64,000 nt of DNA. It comes from Blastocatellia bacterium UBA7656. Its GTDB lineage: Bacteria; Acidobacteriota; Blastocatellia; UBA7656. The notes beneath the pieces are model-generated. The model was not told the origin of the DNA. It worked only from the letters and a program-made list of their open reading frames with translations, and did not search any database. Below, one piece after another: positions 23,942 through 33,353 of this stretch. The stretch is taken from assembly GCA_002483445.1 (NCBI GenBank), contig DLHY01000047.1, positions 1-64,000 of the forward strand, in the 5' to 3' direction. The position numbers and the translations under genes are program-made. Every line of letters begins with the position of its first letter. Position 1 is the stretch's first letter.

Positions 23942-24210
23942 CTCCGGCCTTCCATTCGAGGGCTGTTATGATACCTGTACAAGGTGAGGAGCTACTATTC
24001 TCTACAATCTTCTGCTCGGGTATTATCGCTGAGTTCCCCTTAAACAACCCCGATTCTATTAGGCGACTGTGAAGTAGTCAAGAGTATGCAAAAAGACACA
24101 GCAGCACAAGCGCGAATTCGCGCCCCTGTCAGCCCACTGAAAGCCAACGTCGCACAGGGATTGATCGCTCGGCGCAGGTCGGTTTATCTTCGAGAGGCTC
24201 ATTCAAATAA

Positions 24211-24227
24211 GGGAGGAAACAGCATTG
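24211..24227 (+). promoter_or_regulatory. Ribosome site fixing a TTG start
   Basis: GGGAGGA (24211-24217) lies 7 bp before TTG at 24225. No ATG in this frame occurs before the signal peptide, so the TTG is the likely start of the DUF885 protein. Confidence 0.75.
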
Positions 24228-25994
24228 CGCAAAATCGCATCGGTCGCTATCGTTTTCCTGGCCGTCTTCACCGCTATGCCTGACACTCGCACATCGAACG
24301 CGACTTCGAAAAAGCTCCGCCAGCTATTCGATCAGGACTGGCAGTGGCGACTGGAGCAGTACCCGGAATCAGCCACTCTCGCCGGAGACAATCGCTTCAA
24401 CCATCGACTCACCGATCTTTCTTTCGAAGCGACAGAGCAGCGCAAAACGCACGAGCGCGAAATGCTCGACCGCATACGGAAAATAAATCGCGCCGCGCTC
24501 GCGGGACAGGATCGCATCTCTTACGACCTATTCCTTCGAGACAAGACTCTCGCCGTCGAAGGCCAGCGATTCCCCTCAGAGCTTGCGCCGATAAATCAAA
24601 TGCAGGGGTTGCAGATAGAATTTCCTCAACTTATGGGAGCGATGCCGCTCGCTACCTTGAAGGATTATGAAAACTATCTGGCGCGGCTCGCCGCTTTCCC
24701 GCGCTACATCGATCAGACAATCGCTTTGATGAAGCGCGGCGTGGACGTGAAGTGGACGCCTCCGGCTCTGCCACTTCGATCAGTCTCGGCGCAGATCGAA
24801 GGGCAAATCAGCGCCGAACCTTCGCGAAGTCCGCTCTTCAAAGCGTTCGAGAAAATACCTTCGGACATAAACGAAACCCTTCGCTCGCAACTCCGCGAAT
24901 CGGCGCGCAAAGAGATAGCCTCGTCCATCACGCCCGCGCTCGAAAAACTTCTCGCCTTCATCAAAGACGAGTATCTGCCCGCGTGCCGGTCCGACATCGC
25001 CGCCGCCGTATTGCCCGAAGGCGAAGCCTGGTATCAATACTCGATTCGCGTTCAGACGACGACCAATCTTTCAGCCAGAGAGATTCACGAAACGGGAAAG
25101 CGAGAAGTCGCGCGCATACGCCGCGAGATGGAAGCCGTGATCCGCGCGGTCGATTTCAAAGGATCGTTTCAGGAATTTCTCGCGCATCTCAGAACCGATC
25201 CGCGTTTTTACTACACCCGGCCTGAAGACCTCGTTGCGGGCTATCGCGACATCTGCAAGCGGGCTGACGCAGAGCTTCCGAGATTTTTCGCAGAGCTTCC
25301 GCGCAACAGTTATGGCGTGCGAGAGATACCGCTTTACGAAGCGCCCGCGCAGACGACGGCTTATTATCAGCAGGGCGCGGCGGACGGCTCTCGTCCGGGC
25401 TGGTACTGGGTCAACACCTACAAGCTCGAAACGCGACCTCGATATGAGATGGAGGCGCTCTCACTTCACGAATCCGTCCCCGGTCATCACCTTCAGATAT
25501 CGCGCGCACAGGAGTTGAAAGGGCTGCCGGATTTCCGACGCAACGCCGGATACACAGCTTATGTGGAGGGCTGGGCATTGTACACGGAGAGCCTCGGCGG
25601 GGATATGGGTTTTTACAGTGACCCGTATTCGAAGTTCGGCCAGTTGACTTACGAGATGTGGCGCGCGTGCAGGCTCGTCGTCGATACCGGAATGCACGCA
25701 TTCGGATGGAGCCGCCAGCAGGCGATTGATTTCATGAAAGAAAACACCGCCAAGACCGAAAACGACATCATCGTCGAGATTGATCGTTACATAGTCTGGC
25801 CCGGTCAGGCTCTCGGATACAAGCTGGGCGAATTGAAGATCAAGGAGCTTCGCGCGCGAGCGAAGCGCGAACTCGGCGAACGATTCAACATCAGAAAGTT
25901 TCACAACGCGGTGTTGGATGACGGCCCGCTGCCGCTGGACGTGCTTGAAAAAAGAATAGATGAATGGATCGCAAGGCAGAAGCGAATCCGATGA
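24225..25994 (+). CDS. DUF885-family secreted putative metallopeptidase
   Basis: 589 residues. The N-terminal signal peptide (MRKIASVAIVFLAVFTAMP) directs export. The DUF885 hallmark HESVPGHHLQ lies near residue 415 within a helical all-alpha protein. The spaced His/Glu arrangement resembles M32-like zinc peptidases, so peptide or carboxyl-ester hydrolysis is likely, but few members are characterised. The length of about 590 is typical. Translation starts at a TTG supported by GGGAGGA. The 3' end overlaps the M28 peptidase start (ATGA), so both exported hydrolases are made together. Confidence 0.87.
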   Translation: MRKIASVAIVFLAVFTAMPDTRTSNATSKKLRQLFDQDWQWRLEQYPESATLAGDNRFNHRLTDLSFEATEQRKTHEREMLDRIRKINRAALAGQDRISYDLFLRDKTLAVEGQRFPSELAPINQMQGLQIEFPQLMGAMPLATLKDYENYLARLAAFPRYIDQTIALMKRGVDVKWTPPALPLRSVSAQIEGQISAEPSRSPLFKAFEKIPSDINETLRSQLRESARKEIASSITPALEKLLAFIKDEYLPACRSDIAAAVLPEGEAWYQYSIRVQTTTNLSAREIHETGKREVARIRREMEAVIRAVDFKGSFQEFLAHLRTDPRFYYTRPEDLVAGYRDICKRADAELPRFFAELPRNSYGVREIPLYEAPAQTTAYYQQGAADGSRPGWYWVNTYKLETRPRYEMEALSLHESVPGHHLQISRAQELKGLPDFRRNAGYTAYVEGWALYTESLGGDMGFYSDPYSKFGQLTYEMWRACRLVVDTGMHAFGWSRQQAIDFMKENTAKTENDIIVEIDRYIVWPGQALGYKLGELKIKELRARAKRELGERFNIRKFHNAVLDDGPLPLDVLEKRIDEWIARQKRIR

Positions 25995-27034
25995 ATGGAT
26001 CGAAGATGTTCGATAAAGAAGTCGACATGAGATTCCTGCCGCGCGGCTTCAAAGGCTGGCTGCGGCTGGCTGCTCGTTTGAGCATTCCTATCATAATAAT
26101 CACATCGCTCATCGCGTTTGTGATAGCTATGCCCGGTCGCTCATACTCCGGCCCATTTCAATCGCTCTCCGGCGATGAAATAGAAATACGCGATAATCTC
26201 AAAACCCATGTCGAAACTCTCGCCGCGAAAATAGGCGAGAGAAATATCCACCGCTATGAATCGCTGAAAACCTCAGAAGAATATATCCGCTCCCGGCTGG
26301 CTTCTTTTGGTTATCAGGTCGCCGAACAGTCCTATTGGGTCGAAGGCAAGGAAGTCAAAAACATCGAAGTCGAAATACGTGGCGCATCTGACGAAATAAT
26401 CCTCATCGGCGCGCATTACGATTCCGTGCGCGGCAGTCCCGGCGCGAATGATAACGCAACAGGAACAGCGGCGATGCTCGAACTTGCGCGACTGTTCAAG
26501 ACGGAAACTCCGGCCCGGACGATTCGCTTTGTCGCCTTCGTCAACGAAGAGCCGCCTTACTTTCAGACCCAAGAGATGGGCAGCCTCGTTTATGCGCGCA
26601 GATCGAAGCAACGCGGCGAGCTAATAACGGCGATGCTCTCGCTGGAAACCATCGGTTGTTATTCGGAAGAACCAAAGAGCCAGTTTTATCCGGTGGGCTT
26701 CAGATGGTTTTATCCTGATCGCGGAAACTTCATAGGCTTTGTCGGGAATCTTTCTTCGAGAAGCCTGACACGAAGAATGATCAGAACTTTTCGCGAGACG
26801 ACCCTCTTTCCGTCTGAAGGAGTGGCCGCGCCGGGATGGATGACCGGCGTGGGATGGTCTGATCAATGGAGTTTCTGGGAAGAAGGCTACGACGCGGTGA
26901 TGATAACCGATACGGCGATCTTTCGATATCGCCACTATCACACATCTGCCGATACGCCCGATCGTATAGATTATGATCGCGCAGCCCGTGTCGTATCAGG
27001 CATCGTCCGAATAATTCGCGATCTTGCGCAATGA
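25991..27034 (+). CDS. M28-family membrane-anchored zinc peptidase
   Basis: 347 residues. After a basic N-terminus one membrane helix (about residues 27-47, IPIIIITSLIAFVIAMPG) anchors a periplasmic M28 peptidase domain. Zinc ligands and the catalytic acid appear as GAHYDS, GANDNATG, VNEEPP and the late His in YHTSADTPDRIDY. It probably removes N-terminal residues from peptides. The start at 25991 overlaps the DUF885 stop codon as ATGA; an in-frame ATG nine codons upstream is possible. It converges on the rhomboid gene with only 3 bp between stop codons. Confidence 0.9.
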   Translation: MNGSKMFDKEVDMRFLPRGFKGWLRLAARLSIPIIIITSLIAFVIAMPGRSYSGPFQSLSGDEIEIRDNLKTHVETLAAKIGERNIHRYESLKTSEEYIRSRLASFGYQVAEQSYWVEGKEVKNIEVEIRGASDEIILIGAHYDSVRGSPGANDNATGTAAMLELARLFKTETPARTIRFVAFVNEEPPYFQTQEMGSLVYARRSKQRGELITAMLSLETIGCYSEEPKSQFYPVGFRWFYPDRGNFIGFVGNLSSRSLTRRMIRTFRETTLFPSEGVAAPGWMTGVGWSDQWSFWEEGYDAVMITDTAIFRYRHYHTSADTPDRIDYDRAARVVSGIVRIIRDLAQ

Positions 27035-27037
27035 ATA

Positions 27038-28684
27038 TTATTTCGTCGTCAGTTCCATCTCACGGTCAGTCTGCTCGTTTGAAAGATCGCTCCCTTTGGT
27101 CGCTTCCCGGTTGCATCTTTCAATACCCTGACGGGCGCGGGCTTCGAGCGCGACCGGCGGACTCATCCCGATAGCTTTCTCAAAAGAATCCAGCGCCGTC
27201 TCCCTGTCGGGAATCCACAAAGCGGCTTCGCCCGCCATCACCAGCGCCCTCATCGCCAGCGCATCGTCCGGGTAAGCCTCACTCAATCGACGGCATTCAT
27301 AAATCGTTTCCCGAATCATCCTCGATTTGTACATCTGATCGCAGATGCTCATCCAGTCCCGCACCACAAGCACCGGGTGAAAATCGCTGCCGACGAGCGC
27401 CGTCTGAAGCTCAATGAAGTTGCGAAGCGCCGCGTCTCTGTCACCCTTCGACAGATGATGCCGGATGATCCTCGCGTACAGCGCGCTCAGTTGTTCGTGA
27501 TTCGATGTGCGCTTGTAAATATTCGCCAGAGTATTTATCGCTGCCGTGTCTTCAGGATTCTTTGCGAGGTAATATCTGAGCTTGTAAGCCGCTCGCTCCG
27601 TTTCGCCCTGTTGGAGGAGATTGTACGACTGCTCGATTGTTGCTGCCCCGTCAGGCTCGACAGGCTCAGGCGGGGGAGCGAAATCTTTCTTCAGCCTCAC
27701 CAGTTCCAGCATCACCGCGAAGAAGACGCCGAAAAAGAATCCTGCGACGTGCGCCGAATAAGCGACTCCTGTGTTGCCGCCCGCTTTCTTCGACACCCAC
27801 CAGAAAGAAATCTGAGAGGTGAAATAATAAGCCAGGAATATATAGGCCGGGATGCGGACTATGCCGAACGGCTTGCGGCGAAATAGCGGCAGTATTGGAA
27901 TGAGCGGCAGCGAAAGCCATCCGACTTTGACCCGCGCGTTGTTGAAGCATACGAGGAAAGCTCCCATCATCCCGCTTATGGCTCCCGATGCTCCTATCAT
28001 CGGCCCCTGAGTGGAAAGCATCAAACTCGGAAGGCAGGCCATCACGCCTACAAGAATATAAAACGCGGCGAAAATTTTTTGCCCCCACAATCTCTCGACG
28101 CTCGTCGCAAGGGCGAGAAAGAAAATACAGTTGCCCGCCAGATGCAGCAATCCGCCGTGAAGGAACATATAGCTTATAAGCTGATGCGCTTTCCACGTCG
28201 CGCCGGGGCCGAGTCCGAAGCGAAAAAACAGATGATCCCCTTCGGCTTTCTTATACGCCGCAAATGTGCTGCGGAAATCAAGCACGAGTTTATCGAACTC
28301 ATCTTCTCCGATTTCAAATTTGAATCGCTCATCGTCGGGAGGGCGCATCAGCACGGCTTTCCCGTTCGCAGTGAGCCTCGCCCGGTCGTCGGCCAGTCCC
28401 ATTTCTCTGAGCTTTTCCTGCACCTCCAGGATTCGGTCTGCGCGAGGATTCCTTTCGAGGAAGACCAGTATGTTTCCCGCCGCCGTCTCGATCCTGTCCT
28501 CCTGATCCTTGACGATGTGAATAGTGGCGACGAACAGTCCGACATTGAGCAGGACTATGGCGATTGAGATATAAGGTATGCGCTTCGACTTCAACCCTTC
28601 GTTGCCGAGAGGTATGGGATTAAAAAAGCCCTGAAAGGCAAGAGCGAAGTATGAAAAGTAAGTGAAGAATTGATCCAGCGACAT
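27038..28684 (-). CDS. Rhomboid intramembrane serine protease with TPR tail
   Basis: 548 residues. The rhomboid core of six helices spans about residues 35-335. It contains the HQLISYMFLHGGLLHLAGN region, the catalytic Ser in GASGAISG (near 231) and the catalytic His in YSAHVAGFFFG (near 310). A soluble insertion follows the first helix (about 55-150). The C-terminal 200 residues are TPR-like helical repeats (EQSYNLLQQGETERAAYKLRYYLAKNPED), presumably cytosolic and used for partner binding. Rhomboids cut membrane-anchored substrates near the bilayer surface; the substrate is unknown. It is transcribed as a single gene. Confidence 0.92.
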   Translation of the reverse strand: MSLDQFFTYFSYFALAFQGFFNPIPLGNEGLKSKRIPYISIAIVLLNVGLFVATIHIVKDQEDRIETAAGNILVFLERNPRADRILEVQEKLREMGLADDRARLTANGKAVLMRPPDDERFKFEIGEDEFDKLVLDFRSTFAAYKKAEGDHLFFRFGLGPGATWKAHQLISYMFLHGGLLHLAGNCIFFLALATSVERLWGQKIFAAFYILVGVMACLPSLMLSTQGPMIGASGAISGMMGAFLVCFNNARVKVGWLSLPLIPILPLFRRKPFGIVRIPAYIFLAYYFTSQISFWWVSKKAGGNTGVAYSAHVAGFFFGVFFAVMLELVRLKKDFAPPPEPVEPDGAATIEQSYNLLQQGETERAAYKLRYYLAKNPEDTAAINTLANIYKRTSNHEQLSALYARIIRHHLSKGDRDAALRNFIELQTALVGSDFHPVLVVRDWMSICDQMYKSRMIRETIYECRRLSEAYPDDALAMRALVMAGEAALWIPDRETALDSFEKAIGMSPPVALEARARQGIERCNREATKGSDLSNEQTDREMELTTK

Positions 28685-28797
28685 CCGCTCAACTCAATCT
28701 CGGATGTGAGCATCGAAGGGGCCGCAAGAAAACACGACGAGTCTATCAAGCAGGGATGGACGGCTCAACAGTATTGTTAAAAGTCCGTTCGCCTTCA

Positions 28798-28832
28798 GAA
28801 AAAAACGGGACGCGGATCGATCCGCGTCCCGT
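28798..28832 (-). terminator. Rho-independent terminator of the oxidoreductase gene
   Basis: A perfect 14-bp palindrome, ACGGGACGCGGATC/GATCCGCGTCCCGT, at 28805-28832 is followed on the minus strand by a run of seven T. It lies about 50 bp after the stop of the oxidoreductase gene at 28883. The loop must form within the palindrome centre. Confidence 0.85.
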
Positions 28833-28882
28833 CTCTGCCGGAAAACGAAATGGGAACGGCTTCATACCTATCCGATTCGAAA

Positions 28883-29893
28883 TCACACCTTGAGAATGAG
28901 CTTGCCTGTGTTCGATCCATCAAAGAGTTTATTCACCGCTCGCGGAGCCTGATCGAGTCCTTCTACGACATCGACGCGATACTTGAGCTTGCCTTCTGAG
29001 TACCATCGGCCCATCTCCTGAAACGCTTCCTGAAAACGATCTACATAATCCAAAACGATGAAGCCTTCGACTCTCGCACGTTTGACTAAAATCTGCACGA
29101 AGTTGTAAGGGCCGGGTACAGGCTCCGAAGAGTTGTATTGCGAGATCAGCCCGCACAGCACGATTCGCGCTCTGATATTGATCAAACTCAACACGGCATC
29201 GAGTATCGCGCCGCCCACGTTCTCGAAATAAATATCGATCCCGGCGGGGCAATGCTTTTTCAAACTCTCTGTCACATCTTCCGTCTTGTAGTTGATCGCC
29301 GCGTCGTAGCCAAGCTCTTCGGTTATCCATCGGCATTTCTCGTCGCTGCCCGTCAGACCCACGACGCGCAATCCATGAATTTTTCCTATCTGCCCGACGA
29401 GCGACCCGACCGCGCCGGCTGCCGTCGAGACGACGAGCGTTTCGCCCGCTTTGGGTTTAGCGACATCCAGCAGCCCGTAATAAGCTGTCGCGCCGATGTG
29501 ACCGAACAATCCGAAGAAAGCCGTCAGCGGAAGCCCCGGTATCATCGGCAGCTTGTTGAGTCCCTCTCCTGCGCTTACGGCATATTCCTGCCATCCGAAC
29601 ATGCTCTGAACTATATCGCCCTCTTCGAAACCGCGATTGCGCGATTCGACGACTTCGCCAATTCCTATGCTGCGCATCACTTCGCCTATGGCGACCGGCG
29701 GAAGATAAGTATCGATATCGTTGACCCACCCGCGATTGGTCGGATCGAGCGAGATGTAGAGGTTACGGACGAGAACCTGCCCATCGCCGAGTTCCGGTAT
29801 AGGCTCTTCAGTCCATTTGAAATCGGATTCCTTGATCATACCTACAGGACGGGCGGCGAGTCGCCATCGATGGTTCATTTTATCAGTCATCAT
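28883..29893 (-). CDS. NADP-dependent MDR-family oxidoreductase (CurA-like)
   Basis: A 336-residue zinc-free medium-chain dehydrogenase/reductase of the leukotriene-B4 dehydrogenase or curcumin-reductase type. It shows the N-terminal GroES-like fold (LVRNLYISLDPTNRGWV), FGWQEYAV, GLTAYYGLLD-like GATAYYGLLDVAKPKAGETLVVSTAAGAVGS with the nucleotide-binding loop, and FENVGG. Such enzymes reduce activated carbon-carbon double bonds in enones using NADPH in the cytosol. The real start may be ATG 29893 or the Met five codons later. A terminator lies downstream. It is separated from the next minus-strand gene by a repeat hairpin at 29906-29990. Confidence 0.92.
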   Translation of the reverse strand: MMTDKMNHRWRLAARPVGMIKESDFKWTEEPIPELGDGQVLVRNLYISLDPTNRGWVNDIDTYLPPVAIGEVMRSIGIGEVVESRNRGFEEGDIVQSMFGWQEYAVSAGEGLNKLPMIPGLPLTAFFGLFGHIGATAYYGLLDVAKPKAGETLVVSTAAGAVGSLVGQIGKIHGLRVVGLTGSDEKCRWITEELGYDAAINYKTEDVTESLKKHCPAGIDIYFENVGGAILDAVLSLINIRARIVLCGLISQYNSSEPVPGPYNFVQILVKRARVEGFIVLDYVDRFQEAFQEMGRWYSEGKLKYRVDVVEGLDQAPRAVNKLFDGSNTGKLILKV

Positions 29894-29905
29894 TTCTCCT
29901 CTTAA

Positions 29906-29990
29906 AAGTCCGGAGTCTGGAGTCGAGAGTCTGGTGTCCGAATGCGGAAACCATCAAGACTCCAGACTCCAGACTCTCGACTCCAGATTC
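29906..29990. repeat. Inverted tandem-repeat hairpin, GGAGTCTGGAGTC word
   Basis: The direct array at 29906-29940 (AGTCCGGAGTCTGGAGTCGAGAGTCTGG) and inverted array at 29954-29990 (CAAGACTCCAGACTCCAGACTC) surround a 13-bp loop. It fills the gap between two genes and touches the stop codon of the serine hydrolase gene. Confidence 0.9.
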
Positions 29991-31467
29991 ATTTCGTTCT
30001 GACGCCCTTGAAGTTGCGACCGAAAAGGCGCGCTGTGAGTTCGTTGACCTTGCCGTTATCTTTGACAAAGGTGATTTCAGCCTGCATCTGCGTAGAAAAG
30101 AATTTCACTTCTGATTCAGGGTAAAGATCGATCCGGGGTCGATCCGTTGGGGTTGCTGTGAGGTGATCGCCTTCGAGTTCGATCTTTAACGTCAAGCCTG
30201 GCGCAAGCTGATATTCGCCGACGAAGGGCTTTAACGATTCAGGATCGAGTCTGATCATCTCTCGCTCCGCAGGCTTGTAATCGGGCCAGCCGTATTCGTG
30301 AGCGACAGCGCGAACGATCTCTGACATCAGTTGACCCCCATTGTCCGAATTCGTCATCACCACGACGCCTTTGCCAGTCTCGCTGTAAGCGACCATGATG
30401 CAACGGAAGCCTTCGTTCGAGCCGCCGTGACTGAATTGATGGCCGCGCCCTTCGCCCGCAAGCCCGACGCCGAGTCCGTAATCTCCGCTCTGACGGGTGA
30501 GCATCTCGTCGACCATTCGCTTCGATAGCAAACGGGATTTTCCGGCTTTCGATTTCTGAATCTCGATGGCGAATCGCGCGAGATCGGTAGGTGTAGTCCA
30601 GAGTCCCGCCGCCGCCATCTCCGGGTACGTGTGAAAATTGCCTTTGATCTTTTCTCCGTCTGGCCTGTGACCTGTGGCGGCCTGCTCGCGTCTCGCTTCA
30701 GGCAGAGGTTGTTCATAAGTGCTTTCGCGCATCCCGGCTTTACTCAAAACGATTTCCCGCATGAGTTGAGGAAAAGTTTTGCCGGTCGTATCGATCAGCA
30801 GTTGCTGCAACACGGTAGTGCCGCCGCCTGAGTATCGCCACTTCGTTCCAGGAACGGTATCGACACGGACGGCTCTTGTGTTTGCAGGCGGCTCGCCGTT
30901 GAGTATTTGAACGACCGATGGGATGGGCTTATCCGCCGCGTATCCCGGAAAGCCATGCACGGTCAATCCCGCGCTGTGACTCGTCAATCGACGGATGGTC
31001 ACTTTCTGTTCTTTCGTGAATTCGTTTTCCGACACTTTCCACGATTTCAATTTCAGATTCACATCTTCATCAAGGCTGAGTCTGCCCTGCTCGATGAGGC
31101 GAAGCGCAGCAGTGACGGCAACGGGCTTGCTGATCGAAGCCGCCTGAAAAAGAGTGTCTGTGGTGACGGGCTTATCCGCGCCTGCTTCGCGATGGCCATA
31201 GCCGCGCGCCCAACTGATCGAAGAATTATCGATGACGGCGACGCTCACACCCGGCACTTTGTAGTGCTTCATTCGCTCAAGGAGATTCATCCCCCTCGGC
31301 GGCTGCCCTTTGATCGCTATCGTAAACAGCAGCCCGTTTTCGACCCGACGGATTCTTTCTTCAATGGAGTTTGCCTGCGCGTGAGTAGCGACCGTCGGCA
31401 GGGCGTTCGTCACCCCCGTGAACAAGATGGCCAGAAGCAGAAGGGTCAGGTTTGGTTTTAGTTTCAC
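29989..31467 (-). CDS. Exported serine hydrolase, class C beta-lactamase fold
   Basis: 492 residues with a signal peptide (MKLKPNLTLLLLAILFTGV). The beta-lactamase/transpeptidase-like domain shows SxxK in ASISKPV near residue 111, YSGGG in place of the YxN motif, and HGG in SHGGSNEGFR. This pattern is common in esterases and D-peptidases of the family rather than true beta-lactamases. The last 100 residues form an added beta-rich domain seen in such proteins (LKPFVGEYQLAPGLTLKIELEGDHL). The start overlaps the stop of the CocE hydrolase by 4 bp (ATGA), so both are translated as a unit. Confidence 0.92.
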   Translation of the reverse strand: MKLKPNLTLLLLAILFTGVTNALPTVATHAQANSIEERIRRVENGLLFTIAIKGQPPRGMNLLERMKHYKVPGVSVAVIDNSSISWARGYGHREAGADKPVTTDTLFQAASISKPVAVTAALRLIEQGRLSLDEDVNLKLKSWKVSENEFTKEQKVTIRRLTSHSAGLTVHGFPGYAADKPIPSVVQILNGEPPANTRAVRVDTVPGTKWRYSGGGTTVLQQLLIDTTGKTFPQLMREIVLSKAGMRESTYEQPLPEARREQAATGHRPDGEKIKGNFHTYPEMAAAGLWTTPTDLARFAIEIQKSKAGKSRLLSKRMVDEMLTRQSGDYGLGVGLAGEGRGHQFSHGGSNEGFRCIMVAYSETGKGVVVMTNSDNGGQLMSEIVRAVAHEYGWPDYKPAEREMIRLDPESLKPFVGEYQLAPGLTLKIELEGDHLTATPTDRPRIDLYPESEVKFFSTQMQAEITFVKDNGKVNELTARLFGRNFKGVRTK

Positions 31468-33290
31468 GGTTCATTTCTCCTATACATCGCCCTGCGATTT
31501 CTGATAACGGGCAGATCGATGAACGACCCGTAGCGCAGGTTTCGCTCCACACTTATGGTCGGAGTTTTGTCCGAAGGCGTGCGGGCGAACGTGTCTTTAT
31601 CCGCGCCCGCGATGGCTATGCGAATGCGATGGCCTTTTTTGATCAACACCGATGTCGGCAGTATGCCGAAAGTCAACCGCGTTACTTCTCCCGGCCTCAT
31701 AGGCATCGAGTCTTTCCGTTTGAACGAATGATGAGGCTCAAGCATTCGATAAGGCGGCGTCTCCGTAGACACTCGTCTGTGAATCGCTCTCAACTGGCCT
31801 TCGGTTATGTAAGTGACTCGGCCCTGTTCGTCCACGTCTTCGAGGTAGACTATGAACGCGCCGTCTTCGGCAGTCGATGAGACAAACATCGTGATGACCG
31901 GATGACCCGTGATTTCCATGTCTTCCTGAATCGGCGCGCTGGTGTAGGTGAGAAGCTTTCGATCAGCCTCGGCGCGATCTCCATAGATAACATCACCGCC
32001 AAGCTGAGTGTACCAGCGATTCTGCCTGCCGGTAGTCGCTTCGAAATCGATAGTGTGCTTGTCCGCGCCCGTTCGAGTTTTCGGAGCAGAGCGGGCGAGG
32101 GTGTTGTCAGCCGAGAGATACCATCTCTGCATAGAGCTACCAGCAGGCGGCCACACGCGAGTCGTCTTCCATCGCTCTTCGCCCATCGTGTAATAGATCA
32201 TGAGCTTTTCATTCATGCCGTTCGGCTTGCCTTTGAGGAACTGATCGAGAAAGCAGAAGGCTTCCTGTGACTGCGCCTGCGGATTGGGATCGGTCGGAGT
32301 CGCGGACGGAAGGAACTGGCTTGCGTGAAATCCTCCGCCGTGACTCCACGCGCCGATGATCAGGCGTTGAGTATTGCTGAAAGTAAGAAAACGTTTGATC
32401 GCGCCGTTGGCCGTGCCTGCGTCCAGCCAGCTTGCCCACGCGAATATGGGGACGCGCGAACGCTCTATTTCGCGGCGATAGTTGTAGGCGCTGAAATCTT
32501 TCATCTCAGCCCCCCATCCTGCGGGACGATCATCTCGATATGTGATCTGCTTCGACGCTTCGTAGACACTGGGATTATGCTCGTGATCGCGGAGGGCTGC
32601 GGCAAGGAGGCTTCCGTCTTTGTCATCATCAACGGGTCTGACGCCGCGCGGCGGCTGGCCCTGTTTGGCGTTTTTGTCGAGAGAGGCGACGACCGCGCCC
32701 CATTCTCTGGCCAGGAATTCGTTGAACAATCCACCGGGAAAAGTGAGATCGGTGTAAAGATCGAAATCGCTGAAGCGAGGCACGACCGCTTTGACTGCCG
32801 GGTGATTGCTGACGGTCGCGAACTCGGCAGTGTTTGCGGTGTAAGATGTGCCGATGCTTCCCACGTTGCCGTCAGACCAGGGCTGCCCGACTATCCATTT
32901 GACCGTGTCGCCGAGGTCTTTGATTTCATCCGCAGACCAAGGATAAGGCCAGCGACCGAATGATGCGCCCGTGCCGCGCACATCGATTGATACGACCGCG
33001 TATCCGTGATCGATCCAGAAGCGATTGCCCGCAGGCGCGCCTTCGACCGCGCGCCAGTAGCGAGTGGCAAGCAGAATGGTTGGGAGCTTCTTTCCGGCAG
33101 GCAGGTCTTTCGGAAGGATGATATCGGCGGCTATCTTCACTCCATCGCGCATGGGGATATGAATGGCCTGAAGCGAAACCTCGCTGCGCTGCGGCACATC
33201 GTCGCACTTGCCGAACTGAATCTTCTGTTGCGAAAAGGCCGACGTGAAGAAGAGAGCGATCAGCGTGAAAGAGAGAAGCTTTCGAATCAT
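31464..33290 (-). CDS. Exported CocE/NonD-family hydrolase
   Basis: 608 residues with a signal peptide (MIRKLLSFTLIALFFTSAFSQ). An alpha/beta-hydrolase domain holds the nucleophile Ser in GTSYTA near residue 148 and the oxyanion region VRGTGASFG. A C-terminal jelly-roll domain of the X-Pro dipeptidyl-peptidase type begins about residue 400 (TYTSAPIQEDMEITGHPVITMFVSSTAEDG). Family members cleave acyl-peptide, proline-peptide or ester bonds. The overlap with the beta-lactamase-fold gene suggests both process related exported substrates. Confidence 0.92.
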   Translation of the reverse strand: MIRKLLSFTLIALFFTSAFSQQKIQFGKCDDVPQRSEVSLQAIHIPMRDGVKIAADIILPKDLPAGKKLPTILLATRYWRAVEGAPAGNRFWIDHGYAVVSIDVRGTGASFGRWPYPWSADEIKDLGDTVKWIVGQPWSDGNVGSIGTSYTANTAEFATVSNHPAVKAVVPRFSDFDLYTDLTFPGGLFNEFLAREWGAVVASLDKNAKQGQPPRGVRPVDDDKDGSLLAAALRDHEHNPSVYEASKQITYRDDRPAGWGAEMKDFSAYNYRREIERSRVPIFAWASWLDAGTANGAIKRFLTFSNTQRLIIGAWSHGGGFHASQFLPSATPTDPNPQAQSQEAFCFLDQFLKGKPNGMNEKLMIYYTMGEERWKTTRVWPPAGSSMQRWYLSADNTLARSAPKTRTGADKHTIDFEATTGRQNRWYTQLGGDVIYGDRAEADRKLLTYTSAPIQEDMEITGHPVITMFVSSTAEDGAFIVYLEDVDEQGRVTYITEGQLRAIHRRVSTETPPYRMLEPHHSFKRKDSMPMRPGEVTRLTFGILPTSVLIKKGHRIRIAIAGADKDTFARTPSDKTPTISVERNLRYGSFIDLPVIRNRRAMYRRNEP

Positions 33291-33353
33291 GGGTATTCCT
33301 TCATGACTTTGAATCGATTTCGAATGAAACGTGAATCGGAGTAGCGCCTCTGC

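Noticed and set aside
24086..24283. A plus-strand frame overlapping the DUF885 start
   Set aside because: It is out of frame with the peptidase, has no ribosome site and no recognisable pattern.
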